NCBI RefSeq assembly: GCF_025821665.1
Contig: NZ_JACKSJ010000037.1
Location: 42,474 to 106,473, forward strand
Source of the DNA: [Mycobacterium] manitobense
Lineage (GTDB): Bacteria; Actinomycetota; Actinomycetes; Mycobacteriales; Mycobacteriaceae
Length of the DNA stretch: 64,000 nt
Direction of reading: 5' to 3'
In this document: positions 16,359 through 25,948 of the stretch, piece after piece
How positions within the stretch are numbered: position 1 is the first letter of the stretch
How the letters are laid out: every line of letters starts with the position of its first letter
Program-made: the position numbers and the translations under genes
The notes under the pieces: generated by a model
The model's database searches: none
What the model saw: only the letters and a program-made list of their open reading frames with translations
Told to the model about the DNA's origin: nothing

Positions 16359-17120
16359 TCACTTCCAGCGGTCGAGCAACTCCTTGGCCCGCTTGGCCAG
16401 CGCGAACTGCAGGAACGGCCCGAAGCTGATCCGGGCGACGCCGAGCGGACCGAACGACGCCGGGTCGTCCTCGTCGGGCAGCCCGATCGCGTTGACCGGC
16501 AGCGGCAGCTCCGAGGTGAGCCGGCGCAGCGTGTCCGCGTCGTGGCGGCCCACCGGATAGAGCACGTCGGCGCCCGCCTGCGCGGCCTCGGTCAACCGTG
16601 CGACGGCCCGTTCGACGCGGTCGGCGTCATCGCCGTCCTTGCGCAGGAAGAGGTCCGTGCGGGCGTTGACGACGACGTGCACACCCGCGTCGTCGGCGGC
16701 CTTGCGCAGCGCGCCCACGAGTTCGGCGTGGTCGGCCGACGACCGCAGACGGCCACCCTCGGCGTGCACGGTGTCCTCGATGTTGAGTCCGACCGCGCCC
16801 ACCCCGAGCAGTCCCTCGATCAGCCGCGTCGGCGCCTCCCCGTAACCGGACTCGATGTCCACCGACACCGGCACGTCGACGGCCTCGGTGATCTGCGCGA
16901 CCCGGGTCAGCAGTTCGTCGAACGTCATGCCCTCGTTGTCGGCCCTGCCGATCGAGTCGGCCACCGGATGGCTGCCCACGGTCAGCGCCGCGAACCCCGC
17001 GTCCACAGCCAGCTTCGCCGACCAGGCGTCCCACACCGTCGGCAGGACGACCGGGTCACCTGGGCGGTGCAACGCCAGCAGCGCGTCCGCCCGCGTCTTC
17101 AGAATTTGCTTGTCCACCAC
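16359..17120 (-). CDS. Isocitrate lyase/PEP mutase superfamily protein
   Basis: A 253-residue TIM-barrel enzyme of the PEP mutase/2-methylisocitrate lyase-like group. Visible motifs are PTVWDAWSAKLAVDAGFAAL near the N-terminus, VSVDIESGYG (about residues 87-96, metal-binding Asp), GLNIEDT (about 112-118) and VVNARTDLFL. The usual isocitrate lyase KKCGH motif is absent, so it is not a glyoxylate-cycle isocitrate lyase. It cleaves or isomerises C-C or C-P bonds of a small carboxylate; the substrate is unknown. A GGAG ribosome-binding site precedes two adjacent GTG codons; the first is used here. Confidence 0.8.
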   Translation of the reverse strand: MVDKQILKTRADALLALHRPGDPVVLPTVWDAWSAKLAVDAGFAALTVGSHPVADSIGRADNEGMTFDELLTRVAQITEAVDVPVSVDIESGYGEAPTRLIEGLLGVGAVGLNIEDTVHAEGGRLRSSADHAELVGALRKAADDAGVHVVVNARTDLFLRKDGDDADRVERAVARLTEAAQAGADVLYPVGRHDADTLRRLTSELPLPVNAIGLPDEDDPASFGPLGVARISFGPFLQFALAKRAKELLDRWK

Positions 17121-17138
17121 GAAATCACTCCATCTGAC

Positions 17139-17152
17139 GTGATCTGTCTCAC
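17139..17152. promoter_or_regulatory. CRP-like box between PEP mutase-like gene and sdh1 operon
   Basis: GTGATCTGTCTCAC matches the core of the mycobacterial CRP consensus (GTGA-N6-TCAC) without mismatch in the four-base arms. It lies in the divergent promoter region. A second compact dyad GTGA-T-TCAC follows at 17191-17199. Confidence 0.45.
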
Positions 17153-17225
17153 GCCGCAGTCGGTGATGTGGCTAGCATCAATTGCGTAATGTGATTCACG
17201 ACACCCTTCAGCCCAAGGAGGTCAC

Positions 17226-17522
17226 TTGTCCAGCACAACCGAGTTCAGCGAGCTGCACGAACTCATCGGCGGCCTGCGCCGATGCGTCGCTTCGCTGGCG
17301 TCGAAGTACGGCGACTCGCCAGCGATGCGTCGCATCGTCAATGATGCCGAACGCATCCTCAACGACGTCGACCGCCTCGACATCGACGCCGAGGAGCTCG
17401 AGCTCGGTCGCGGGATGAGCCGCCACCACCACATCGGAGAGAAGATCGCCATCCCCGACACCCAGTACGACACCGAATTCTGGCGCGGCGTCGACGACGA
17501 GGGCCTCGGCGGCACCCGATGA
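17226..17522 (+). CDS. Conserved small protein at head of sdh1 operon (Rv0250c-like)
   Basis: A 98-residue acidic soluble protein with no known function, homologous by size and position to Rv0250c. It is helical in its first 60 residues (ELHELIGGLRRCVASLASKYG, split here as a likely amphipathic helix) and carries a His-rich SRHHHIGE. Translation starts at TTG 17226, supported by a perfect AAGGAGG six bases before it. A TAATGT hexamer (17187-17192) may be the -10. The gene precedes the succinate dehydrogenase genes by 98 bp and is probably cotranscribed with them. Confidence 0.75.
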   Translation: MSSTTEFSELHELIGGLRRCVASLASKYGDSPAMRRIVNDAERILNDVDRLDIDAEELELGRGMSRHHHIGEKIAIPDTQYDTEFWRGVDDEGLGGTR

Positions 17523-17619
17523 GCCAGCGCTGGTGACATCTGCCCGCGCACCGCTTGAAACCCACCGCCGCGGGTAACCGCCCGGTTGGTCGACCTCGAC
17601 AGATCTGCGAAAGGCAACA

Positions 17620-18441
17620 GTGAGCGCACCCACCGCCGACCGAGACGGCACCGGCGTCTTCTCATCGACACGCGCGGAGATCAAGCAGCGCACCCTGCGC
17701 ACCGACCGCTGGTGGCAGTCACCGCTCGTCGTCGACCTGGGTTTCGCCGCATTCGTGATCTACGCGACGGTGCGGGCATTCCTGCAGCGGGACTACTTCG
17801 TCCCCGAGTACCACTACCTGACGCCGTTCTACTCACCGTGCATCAGCACCGGCTGCCTGCCCGAGGCGAGCGGTTTCTGGCCCCAGTTCGTGCCGGACTG
17901 GCCGATCTTCCCGTACGCGCTGCTGTCGCTGCCGTTCCTGCTGCTGTTCCGGCTGACCTGCTACTACTACCGCGGCGCCTACTACCGGTCGGTGTGGCAG
18001 GCGCCAACCGCCTGCGCCGTCGCCGAACCGCACGCCAAGTACACCGGCGAGACCCGCTTCCCGCTGATCATCCAGAACACCCACCGCTACTTCTTCTACA
18101 TCGCGGCGCTCATCTCGGTGATCAACACCTACGACGCGATCATCGCCTTCCACTCGCCCAGCGGCTTCGGATTCGGCCTGGGCAACATCATTCTGGTGGT
18201 CAACGTGGTGATGCTGTGGGTCTACACGATCTCCTGCCACTCCTGCCGCCACGTCGTGGGCGGACGTCTCAAGCACTTCTCGAAACATCCTGTGCGCTAC
18301 TGGCTCTGGACGAAGGTCAGCGTGCTCAACACCCGGCACAAGCTGTACGCCTGGATCACCCTCGGCACGCTGATGCTCACCGACTTCTACGTCATGCTGG
18401 TGGCCAGCGGCACGATCTCGGACCTGAGGTTCATCGGCTGA
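17620..18441 (+). CDS. sdhC: Succinate dehydrogenase 1 membrane subunit
   Basis: A 273-residue membrane anchor with about five helices (homologue of Rv0249c), passing electrons from SdhB to menaquinone. Candidate metal ligands stand out: Cys74 and Cys79 in the YSPCISTGC loop, and Cys206, His207, Cys209 and His211 in SCHSCRH. The M. smegmatis Sdh1 structure has a membrane-embedded Rieske-type iron-sulfur centre, and these residues are the likely ligands here. The GTG start has a GAAAGG ribosome-binding site. sdhA follows after 59 bp. Confidence 0.88.
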   Translation: MSAPTADRDGTGVFSSTRAEIKQRTLRTDRWWQSPLVVDLGFAAFVIYATVRAFLQRDYFVPEYHYLTPFYSPCISTGCLPEASGFWPQFVPDWPIFPYALLSLPFLLLFRLTCYYYRGAYYRSVWQAPTACAVAEPHAKYTGETRFPLIIQNTHRYFFYIAALISVINTYDAIIAFHSPSGFGFGLGNIILVVNVVMLWVYTISCHSCRHVVGGRLKHFSKHPVRYWLWTKVSVLNTRHKLYAWITLGTLMLTDFYVMLVASGTISDLRFIG

Positions 18442-18500
18442 GATCACCCGACCGACAGCGCAATTCGAGACAACAGGACATGGAAGACGAGTGAGGACAC

Positions 18501-20486
18501 ATGGCTGAGGCCGAGCTGGAACGGCACGAGTACGACGTCGTCGTGATCGGTGCCGGTGGCGCAGGACTGCGAGCGGTGATCGAGGCCCGCGAGCGCGGCC
18601 TGCGCGTCGCCGTGGTGACCAAATCGCTGTTCGGCAAGGCGCACACCGTGATGGCCGAGGGCGGCTGCGCTGCGGCGATGAAGAACGCCAACCCGAAGGA
18701 CACCTGGCAGATCCACTTCGCCGACACCATGCGCGGCGGCAAGTTCCTGAACAACTGGCGGATGGCCGAGCTGCACGCCCAGGAGGCGCCCGACCGGGTG
18801 TGGGAGCTGGAGACCTACGGGGCGCTCTTCGACCGCACCAAGGACGGCCGGATCAGCCAGCGCAACTTCGGCGGCCACACCTACCCGCGGCTCGCGCACG
18901 TCGGCGACCGCACCGGCCTGGAGATCATCCGCACCTTGCAGCAGAAGATCGTGTCGCTGCAGCAGGAGGACAAGCGCGAACTCGGTGACTACGAGGCCCG
19001 CATCCGGGTCTTCCACGAGTGCTCCATCACCGACCTCGTCCTGGACAAGGGGCCGAGCGACGATCCGAGCGCCGAGCACGAGGCGACCGGGGCGCAAGGC
19101 AAGAACGAGGGCAGGATCGCCGGCGCGTTCGGCTACTACCGCGAGACCGGGAACTTCGTGCTGTTCGAGGCGCCCGCCGTGGTGTTGGCGACCGGCGGCA
19201 TCGGCAAGTCGTTCAAGGTGTCGTCGAACTCGTGGGAGTACACCGGTGACGGCCACGCGCTGGCACTGCGGGCGGGTTCGAGCCTGATCAACATGGAGTT
19301 CATCCAGTTCCACCCCACCGGCATGGTCTGGCCGCTGTCCGTCAAGGGCATCCTGGTCACCGAGGGCGTGCGCGGCGACGGCGGAGTGCTGAAGAACTCC
19401 GAGGGCAAGCGGTTCATGTTCGACTACATCCCGGACGTGTTCAAGGGCCAGTACGCAGAGTCCGAGGAAGAGGCCGACCAGTGGCTCAAGGACAACGACT
19501 CGGCCCGCCGCACCCCTGACCTGCTGCCCCGTGACGAGGTGGCCCGTGCCATCAACTCCGAGGTGAAGGCGGGCCGCGGCACGCCACACGGCGGCGTCTA
19601 CCTCGACATCGCCTCGCGCATGCCGACCGAGGAGATCAAGCGGCGGCTGCCGTCGATGTACCACCAGTTCATCGAGCTGGCCGAGGTCGACATCACCAAG
19701 GACGAGATGGAGGTCGGGCCGACCTGCCATTACGTGATGGGCGGCATCGAGGTCGACCCGGACACCGGGGGCGCCGCCACCGCCGGGCTGTTCGCCGCCG
19801 GTGAGTGCTCCGGCGGCATGCACGGCTCCAACCGCCTGGGCGGCAACTCGCTGTCGGACCTGCTGGTGTTCGGCCGTCGCGCCGGTCTCGGCGCCGCGGA
19901 CTACGTGCGGGCCCTGTCCGACGAGCGGCCGAAGGTTTCGCAGGAGGCGGTCGACGAGGCCATCAAGATGGCACTGGCCCCGTACGACACCCACGAGAAT
20001 CCGGAGAACCCGTACACCCTGCACGCCGAGCTGCAGGAGTCGATGAACGACCTGGTGGGGATCATCCGCAAGGAGGACGAGATCCAGTCCGCCCTCGACA
20101 AGCTCGACGAGCTGCGCGCCCGCGTGCAGAACGTCACCGTCGAAGGCGGCCGGGCGTTCAACCCCGGCTGGCACCTGGCCATCGACATGCGCAACATGCT
20201 GCTGGTCAGCGAGTGCGTGGCCAAGGCGGCGATGCAGCGCACGGAGAGCCGCGGCGGGCACACCCGCGACGACTATCCCGAGATGGACTCCAAGTGGCGC
20301 AACACGCTGCTGGTCTGCCGCACCGACGACGTCGCGACCGTGGACAAGATGGTGCCGGGCGTGACGGTGGAGGCCGAGGAGCAGGTGCCGATGCGCGAGG
20401 ACCTGCTCGGCTGCTTCGAACTGTCCGAGTTGGAGAAGTACTACACCGACGGTGAACTCACCGCGCATCCCGAACGGAAGGGCTAG
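18501..20486 (+). CDS. sdhA: Succinate dehydrogenase 1 flavoprotein subunit
   Basis: A 661-residue FAD enzyme oxidising succinate to fumarate. The dinucleotide motif VVIGAGGAGLR spans about residues 14-24; His48 in KAHTVMAEGG is the expected covalent FAD site. Further family motifs are EFIQFHPTG and GLFAAGECSGGMHGSNRLGGN, followed by a C-terminal helical domain. Homologue of Rv0248c. The stop and the sdhB start are two bases apart. Confidence 0.95.
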   Translation: MAEAELERHEYDVVVIGAGGAGLRAVIEARERGLRVAVVTKSLFGKAHTVMAEGGCAAAMKNANPKDTWQIHFADTMRGGKFLNNWRMAELHAQEAPDRVWELETYGALFDRTKDGRISQRNFGGHTYPRLAHVGDRTGLEIIRTLQQKIVSLQQEDKRELGDYEARIRVFHECSITDLVLDKGPSDDPSAEHEATGAQGKNEGRIAGAFGYYRETGNFVLFEAPAVVLATGGIGKSFKVSSNSWEYTGDGHALALRAGSSLINMEFIQFHPTGMVWPLSVKGILVTEGVRGDGGVLKNSEGKRFMFDYIPDVFKGQYAESEEEADQWLKDNDSARRTPDLLPRDEVARAINSEVKAGRGTPHGGVYLDIASRMPTEEIKRRLPSMYHQFIELAEVDITKDEMEVGPTCHYVMGGIEVDPDTGGAATAGLFAAGECSGGMHGSNRLGGNSLSDLLVFGRRAGLGAADYVRALSDERPKVSQEAVDEAIKMALAPYDTHENPENPYTLHAELQESMNDLVGIIRKEDEIQSALDKLDELRARVQNVTVEGGRAFNPGWHLAIDMRNMLLVSECVAKAAMQRTESRGGHTRDDYPEMDSKWRNTLLVCRTDDVATVDKMVPGVTVEAEEQVPMREDLLGCFELSELEKYYTDGELTAHPERKG

Positions 20487-20488
20487 AC

Positions 20489-21241
20489 ATGGCTGCCTAC
20501 ACCGCAAACCTGCGTGTCTGGCGCGGCGACGTCAGCGGCGGTGAGCTGCGCGACTTCCAGGTCGAGGTGAACGAGGGCGAGGTGGTGCTCGACATCATCC
20601 ACCGCCTGCAGGCCACCCAGACCCCCGACCTCGCCGTGCGCTGGAACTGCAAGGCGGGCAAGTGCGGGTCGTGCTCGGCCGAGATCAACGGCCGGCCGCG
20701 ACTGCTGTGCATGACCCGGATGTCCACCTTCGGTGAGGACGAGACCGTCACCGTGACGCCGCTGCGGACATTCCCGGTGATGCGCGACCTCGTCACCGAC
20801 GTGAACTTCAACTACGAGAAGGCCCGGGAGATCCCGGCGTTCACGCCGCCGAAGGACCTGCAGCCCGGTGAGTACCGGATGCAGCAGGAGGACGTGAACC
20901 GCAGCCAGGAGTTCCGCAAGTGCATCGAGTGCTTCCTGTGCCAGAACGTGTGTCACGTGGTGCGCGACCACGAGGAGAACAAGGAGGCGTTCGCCGGGCC
21001 GCGGTTCCTGATGCGCATCGCCGAGCTCGACATGCATCCCCTCGACGTCGCCGACCGTCAGAACATGGCGCAGGAGGAGCACGGCCTCGGCTACTGCAAC
21101 ATCACCAAGTGCTGCACCGAGGTGTGCCCCGAGCACATCAAGATCACCGACAACGCGCTGATCCCGATGAAGGAGCGTGTCGCCGACCGCAAGTACGACC
21201 CGGTGGTGTGGCTGGGCAACAAGCTGTTCCGGCGGGGCTAG
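20489..21241 (+). CDS. sdhB: Succinate dehydrogenase 1 iron-sulfur subunit
   Basis: A 250-residue electron-transfer subunit. Cys54, Cys59, Cys62 and Cys74 (CKAGKCGSC ... C) bind the plant-type [2Fe-2S] cluster. Cys145, Cys148, Cys151, Cys155 (CIECFLCQNVC) and Cys203, Cys208/209, Cys213 (CNITKCCTEVC) serve the [4Fe-4S] and third cluster. Homologue of Rv0247c. It ends the sdh1 operon and is followed by a strong hairpin. Confidence 0.95.
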   Translation: MAAYTANLRVWRGDVSGGELRDFQVEVNEGEVVLDIIHRLQATQTPDLAVRWNCKAGKCGSCSAEINGRPRLLCMTRMSTFGEDETVTVTPLRTFPVMRDLVTDVNFNYEKAREIPAFTPPKDLQPGEYRMQQEDVNRSQEFRKCIECFLCQNVCHVVRDHEENKEAFAGPRFLMRIAELDMHPLDVADRQNMAQEEHGLGYCNITKCCTEVCPEHIKITDNALIPMKERVADRKYDPVVWLGNKLFRRG

Positions 21242-21260
21242 CGCCGACGTCGTCGCCAAT

Positions 21261-21306
21261 GTGAAACGTGGGCGGAAATCCTCAGGGATTTCCGCCCACG
21301 TTTCAC
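21261..21306 (+). terminator. Intrinsic terminator after sdh1 operon
   Basis: Perfect 21-base arms (21261-21281 and 21286-21306) with a TCAG loop lie 20 bp after the sdhB stop. TTTC follows. The perfect symmetry would work on either strand. Confidence 0.75.
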
Positions 21307-21384
21307 TTTCGCGGCCCACCGCCGGGGGCTCATCGGCGTACCCTCGGCAACAGCGGCCAATCAACGACGAAAGGCAGCCAGTCC

Positions 21385-21540
21385 ATGACTCAGATCCACA
21401 GCGTCAACGACATTCGCACCGCCATCCGCGAGCTGTCCGCCCGCGCAGCGCTGGCACGCAAAGAGGGCCGGCCCGGCGACGCGGACGAGATCGAGCAGCG
21501 GATCCAGCACTACCGCGAGGAACTCGCCGCCCGGCCCTGA
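21385..21540 (+). CDS. Small hypothetical helical protein
   Basis: A 51-residue, charged, probably all-helical protein (starts MTQIHSVNDIRTAIREL, then EGRPGDADEIEQRI). GAAAGG lies upstream of the ATG. It has no recognised family and no close partner: the sdh1 terminator separates it from the operon upstream, and the next gene is convergent. Codon use and length are consistent with a real gene, but nothing more is known. Confidence 0.55.
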   Translation: MTQIHSVNDIRTAIRELSARAALARKEGRPGDADEIEQRIQHYREELAARP

Positions 21541-21546
21541 CGGGCA

Positions 21547-22862
<1,316 letters not shown>

Positions 22863-22866
22863 GCCG

Positions 22867-24039
22867 CTACGGCTTCGGCGGGTTGTTCAGCACGAACTGC
22901 GCACCGGACAGCAGCTGCGAGATCGGATCGGTGCCGCCGCCGCCGAACGATGCGTCGGTGGACGGCGCGGTGACCTCCGCGGGGTCGTAGCCGTTGACCG
23001 GATCCACCGTGATCGGCGCGGTCGCCGGATCGTTGTTGCGCGAGTATCCGGCGTCGACCATGGGCAGCAGGACACTGTCCAGCCTGTTCAGCGTCGGCTC
23101 GTCGACCCCGAGGTACTTGAACGCCATCACCAGCGGCAGATGCTGCTCGGGCACCATGTACGACGTCGTCTTCGCACCCTTGGAGTTGACCGTCGTGCGG
23201 ATGTTGCGCTCCGGCACCTTGATGTTGCTCGGGTCGGTGAACGCCACGGCGGTGTGGCCGGTCGCGAGACCCGCGATCGCGTTCACCACGCTCATCCAGT
23301 TGTTGTCCGGCTGATCCGGCCAGTCCGCGATGCTGTCATAGGGCGAGATGAATTGGTGTGTGTCGTACTGACTTTCGACCGGCGCCGGGATGCGGTAGTC
23401 CAGTGACGGAACGACGGCGCCGACCGGGAACATCTGGGTCAGGAAGCCCTCGCCGAACGCGTGCTTGCCCACCGGGTCGCCGAACATCGCGAAGCTGAGC
23501 TGATCCCGCGGCGGCGCATTCGGGTCGTTCGCGAGCTGCGCCTGCACCTCGTTGAGCACCATCGCGCCCTCGGACAGGCCCATCACCGTGCCCGGCCCGC
23601 CCGCCTTGATGGTCGCGATGGTGTGCGGCGCCCCCACGGTGACCGATTCACCGACGCTGGGACCGTCGAGACCCAACCCCGGCAGGATCTCCTCGCCGAC
23701 CGCGCCGATCCCCGGGAAGAACCGTTCGAGCGTGTGGCCCTGCACCTGCCCCGCCGGGTAGCGGACGATCTGCTTCTGTTCCTGGTTGTCGGGGAACCAC
23801 TTCTTGCCGGTGTCCATGATGTATTGGTCGTACGGGATGCCCAGCACGTGCGCGCCACCGAGCGCGTAGCCCTTGCCGGGCGTCCCGATCCCCGGCGGCG
23901 AAGGTGAGGTGTCGGGCGCCCCGCGATCGGCCGTCCAGCCGGGCTGCGGTTCTTCGGCCGCCGCGGTACCGGTGCCGCCGAAAACGCCTGTGGCACTTAC
24001 CGCCATCAACGCAGTGACCGAGACGAGAAGCCTCCGCAT
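22867..24039 (-). CDS. Secreted PE-PPE-domain acyltransferase (TPP assembly)
   Basis: A 390-residue exported protein with an N-terminal signal peptide (about residues 1-28, ending in ALA-like GTGTAAAEE) and a PE-PPE alpha/beta-hydrolase domain. The nucleophile is Ser156 in GLSEG. In M. smegmatis the corresponding gene, called PE, finishes trehalose polyphleates outside the cell by adding phleic acids to the exported diacyltrehalose precursor. The ATG at 24039 is favoured by a GGGAG site; a GTG two codons earlier is possible. Next gene in the cluster is fadD23. Confidence 0.85.
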   Translation of the reverse strand: MRRLLVSVTALMAVSATGVFGGTGTAAAEEPQPGWTADRGAPDTSPSPPGIGTPGKGYALGGAHVLGIPYDQYIMDTGKKWFPDNQEQKQIVRYPAGQVQGHTLERFFPGIGAVGEEILPGLGLDGPSVGESVTVGAPHTIATIKAGGPGTVMGLSEGAMVLNEVQAQLANDPNAPPRDQLSFAMFGDPVGKHAFGEGFLTQMFPVGAVVPSLDYRIPAPVESQYDTHQFISPYDSIADWPDQPDNNWMSVVNAIAGLATGHTAVAFTDPSNIKVPERNIRTTVNSKGAKTTSYMVPEQHLPLVMAFKYLGVDEPTLNRLDSVLLPMVDAGYSRNNDPATAPITVDPVNGYDPAEVTAPSTDASFGGGGTDPISQLLSGAQFVLNNPPKP

Positions 24040-24101
24040 TACCACTCCCGCCTATGCGTGTGCACTGATCCGAACCCTACCTTGTCTTCCATTCGCCCAG
24101 G

Positions 24102-25877
24102 TCAGGCGTCGAGCCGGACGAACTCGTCCTGCCGGTACTGCTCGACGCACGCTGCGCGCCGGATCTTGCCGCTCGTCGTGGTGGGGATCGAGCCGGGAGG
24201 CACCAGGACGAGATCCCCGACGTTGAGGCCGTGGGCGTTGGAGATCGCGGAGGTGACATCGCTCTTGACGCCGCTGAGCCAGTGCCCCGCCTCGACCGTC
24301 GACTCGCCGCGCTTCTTCACCTCGATGACGGTGACCAGCTTCTCGGTGCTGTTCACCGGGACCGCGATCGCGGCGACCCGGCCGCCGGTGATCTGTTGCA
24401 CCGTCGCCTCGATGTCCTCGGGATAATGGTTACGCCCCCGGATGATCAGCAGGTCCTTGATGCGGCCGACGATGAAAAGCGCGCCACCGGAGACGAATCC
24501 GAGATCGCCGGTTCGCAGCCATGGCCCTTCGACGGTGCCCGGCGACGGGTCGACGATCGTCGCCCCGAAGCAACGCTGCTCCTCCGGCGGCCTGCTCCAG
24601 TAGCCGGACGCGACGTTGTCGCCGTGTACCCAGATCTCGCCGACCACGTCCTGCGCGCATTCCCGGTTGGTGTCGACATCGACGATCCGGACCACAGGTG
24701 ACTGCGGCAGGATGTAGCTCGCCAACGCGGAGCCGGCTCGGGGGGCACACCGCTTGGCGCGGCCCGCGGACAATTCGTCGACGTCGAAGTGCGCGGCATC
24801 CGCCGACTCACTCCAGGTGCCGGTGGCCACGAACACCGTCGCCTCCGCCAGCCCGTACGACGGGCGCAGCATGTGGTCCCGGAAGTCGAAGTGCGCGAAC
24901 CGGTCTGCGAACCGTTCCAGGGTTGCCGGCTCGACGCGTTCGGCGCCGTTGATGATGCCCACCACCCCGCCGAGGTCGAGTCCGGCGAGGTCGCTGTCCT
25001 TGGTCTTGCGGGCGGCCAGGTCGAAGGCGAAGTTGGGCGCCGCGGAGAAGGCACGGGGGTTCTCCGCCAACGCCCGCAGCCACCGGGACGGCTTCTCCAG
25101 GAACGCGACCGGGCTCATCAGCGCACCGGGATAGCCGCTCAGGATGGGGGCGCAGACGCCGAGCACCAGACCCATGTCGTGGTAGAACGGCAACCACGAC
25201 ACGAATGTGCCACCGGTGGCCGCGTTCTGAGCATCGGCGAAGAAGGTGCGCATCAGCTGCTCGAAATTCACCTGCAGGTTGCGGTGGGAGATGATGACAC
25301 CGGTCGGCAACCGGGTCGAGCCCGAGCTGTACTGCAGATAGGCCGTGCTTGGATACCCGGCCGCCTCGAGGCCCGGCCCGTCGGCGGTGACGTCGAGATT
25401 CAACGCGTCGACCGCGACGATCTTCGGCGCGGTGTCCATCTGGGACTGATCGACGTAGTCGCCGACGTCCTCGGCGGCAGCGGACGTCGTGAGCACGACC
25501 GCCGGACTGGTGTCGAGGAAGACTGAACTCACCCGCTCGTGGCTCGAGCCGCGATGCGGCAGCGGCAGTGGCACCGCGACGAGACCGGCCTGCATGGAGC
25601 CCAGGAAGGCAAGGATGTACTCCATGCCCTGCGGGGCGAGGATCACCGCCCGGTCACCCACCGAGGCGTGCAGCCGGATCTCGCGCGCCACGTTCATGGT
25701 TCGGCGCGAGAGCTGCGACCAGGTCACGGTCTCGGTGATCCCGGACGGGTCATCGGCGTACTCGGTGAAGGTGAACGCGACGTCGTCGGGCCGCATGCTG
25801 GCGCGCCCGTGCAGCATCGACAAGATCGTGGATGCGGGGACATCCGTGTCACTGAAATCCGTGGGGAGCTTCGTCAT
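24102..25877 (-). CDS. fadD23: Fatty-acyl-AMP ligase FadD23
   Basis: A 591-residue long-chain fatty-acyl-AMP ligase. The ATP-binding loop is [16 protein letters not shown], the adenylation motif is [11 protein letters not shown] and TGDLGF is present near residue 450. It activates a fatty acid as an acyl-adenylate and hands it to the PKS, rather than making free acyl-CoA. The ATG at 25877 has an AGGAG ribosome-binding site; an upstream ORF start at 25946 adds 23 residues without family support. It lies with mmpL10, papA3 and the PKS, as in the M. smegmatis TPP cluster. Confidence 0.9.
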   Translation of the reverse strand: MTKLPTDFSDTDVPASTILSMLHGRASMRPDDVAFTFTEYADDPSGITETVTWSQLSRRTMNVAREIRLHASVGDRAVILAPQGMEYILAFLGSMQAGLVAVPLPLPHRGSSHERVSSVFLDTSPAVVLTTSAAAEDVGDYVDQSQMDTAPKIVAVDALNLDVTADGPGLEAAGYPSTAYLQYSSGSTRLPTGVIISHRNLQVNFEQLMRTFFADAQNAATGGTFVSWLPFYHDMGLVLGVCAPILSGYPGALMSPVAFLEKPSRWLRALAENPRAFSAAPNFAFDLAARKTKDSDLAGLDLGGVVGIINGAERVEPATLERFADRFAHFDFRDHMLRPSYGLAEATVFVATGTWSESADAAHFDVDELSAGRAKRCAPRAGSALASYILPQSPVVRIVDVDTNRECAQDVVGEIWVHGDNVASGYWSRPPEEQRCFGATIVDPSPGTVEGPWLRTGDLGFVSGGALFIVGRIKDLLIIRGRNHYPEDIEATVQQITGGRVAAIAVPVNSTEKLVTVIEVKKRGESTVEAGHWLSGVKSDVTSAISNAHGLNVGDLVLVPPGSIPTTTSGKIRRAACVEQYRQDEFVRLDA

Positions 25878-25948
25878 CCGTACTCCTGATCGCTCCGCTT
25901 CGTTCCGAAGCCTTGCATACATCGTGTGTGTGCGCTCGCCGCCCATGG

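Noticed and set aside
16359..17120. Isocitrate lyase of the glyoxylate cycle (icl)
   Set aside because: Too short (253 residues) and no KKCGH motif; belongs to the broader PEP mutase-like group.
18444..20507. Long minus-strand ORF of 687 codons opposite sdhA
   Set aside because: It mirrors sdhA codon phase in GC-rich DNA; the protein has low complexity (His/Arg/Val-rich) and no family pattern.
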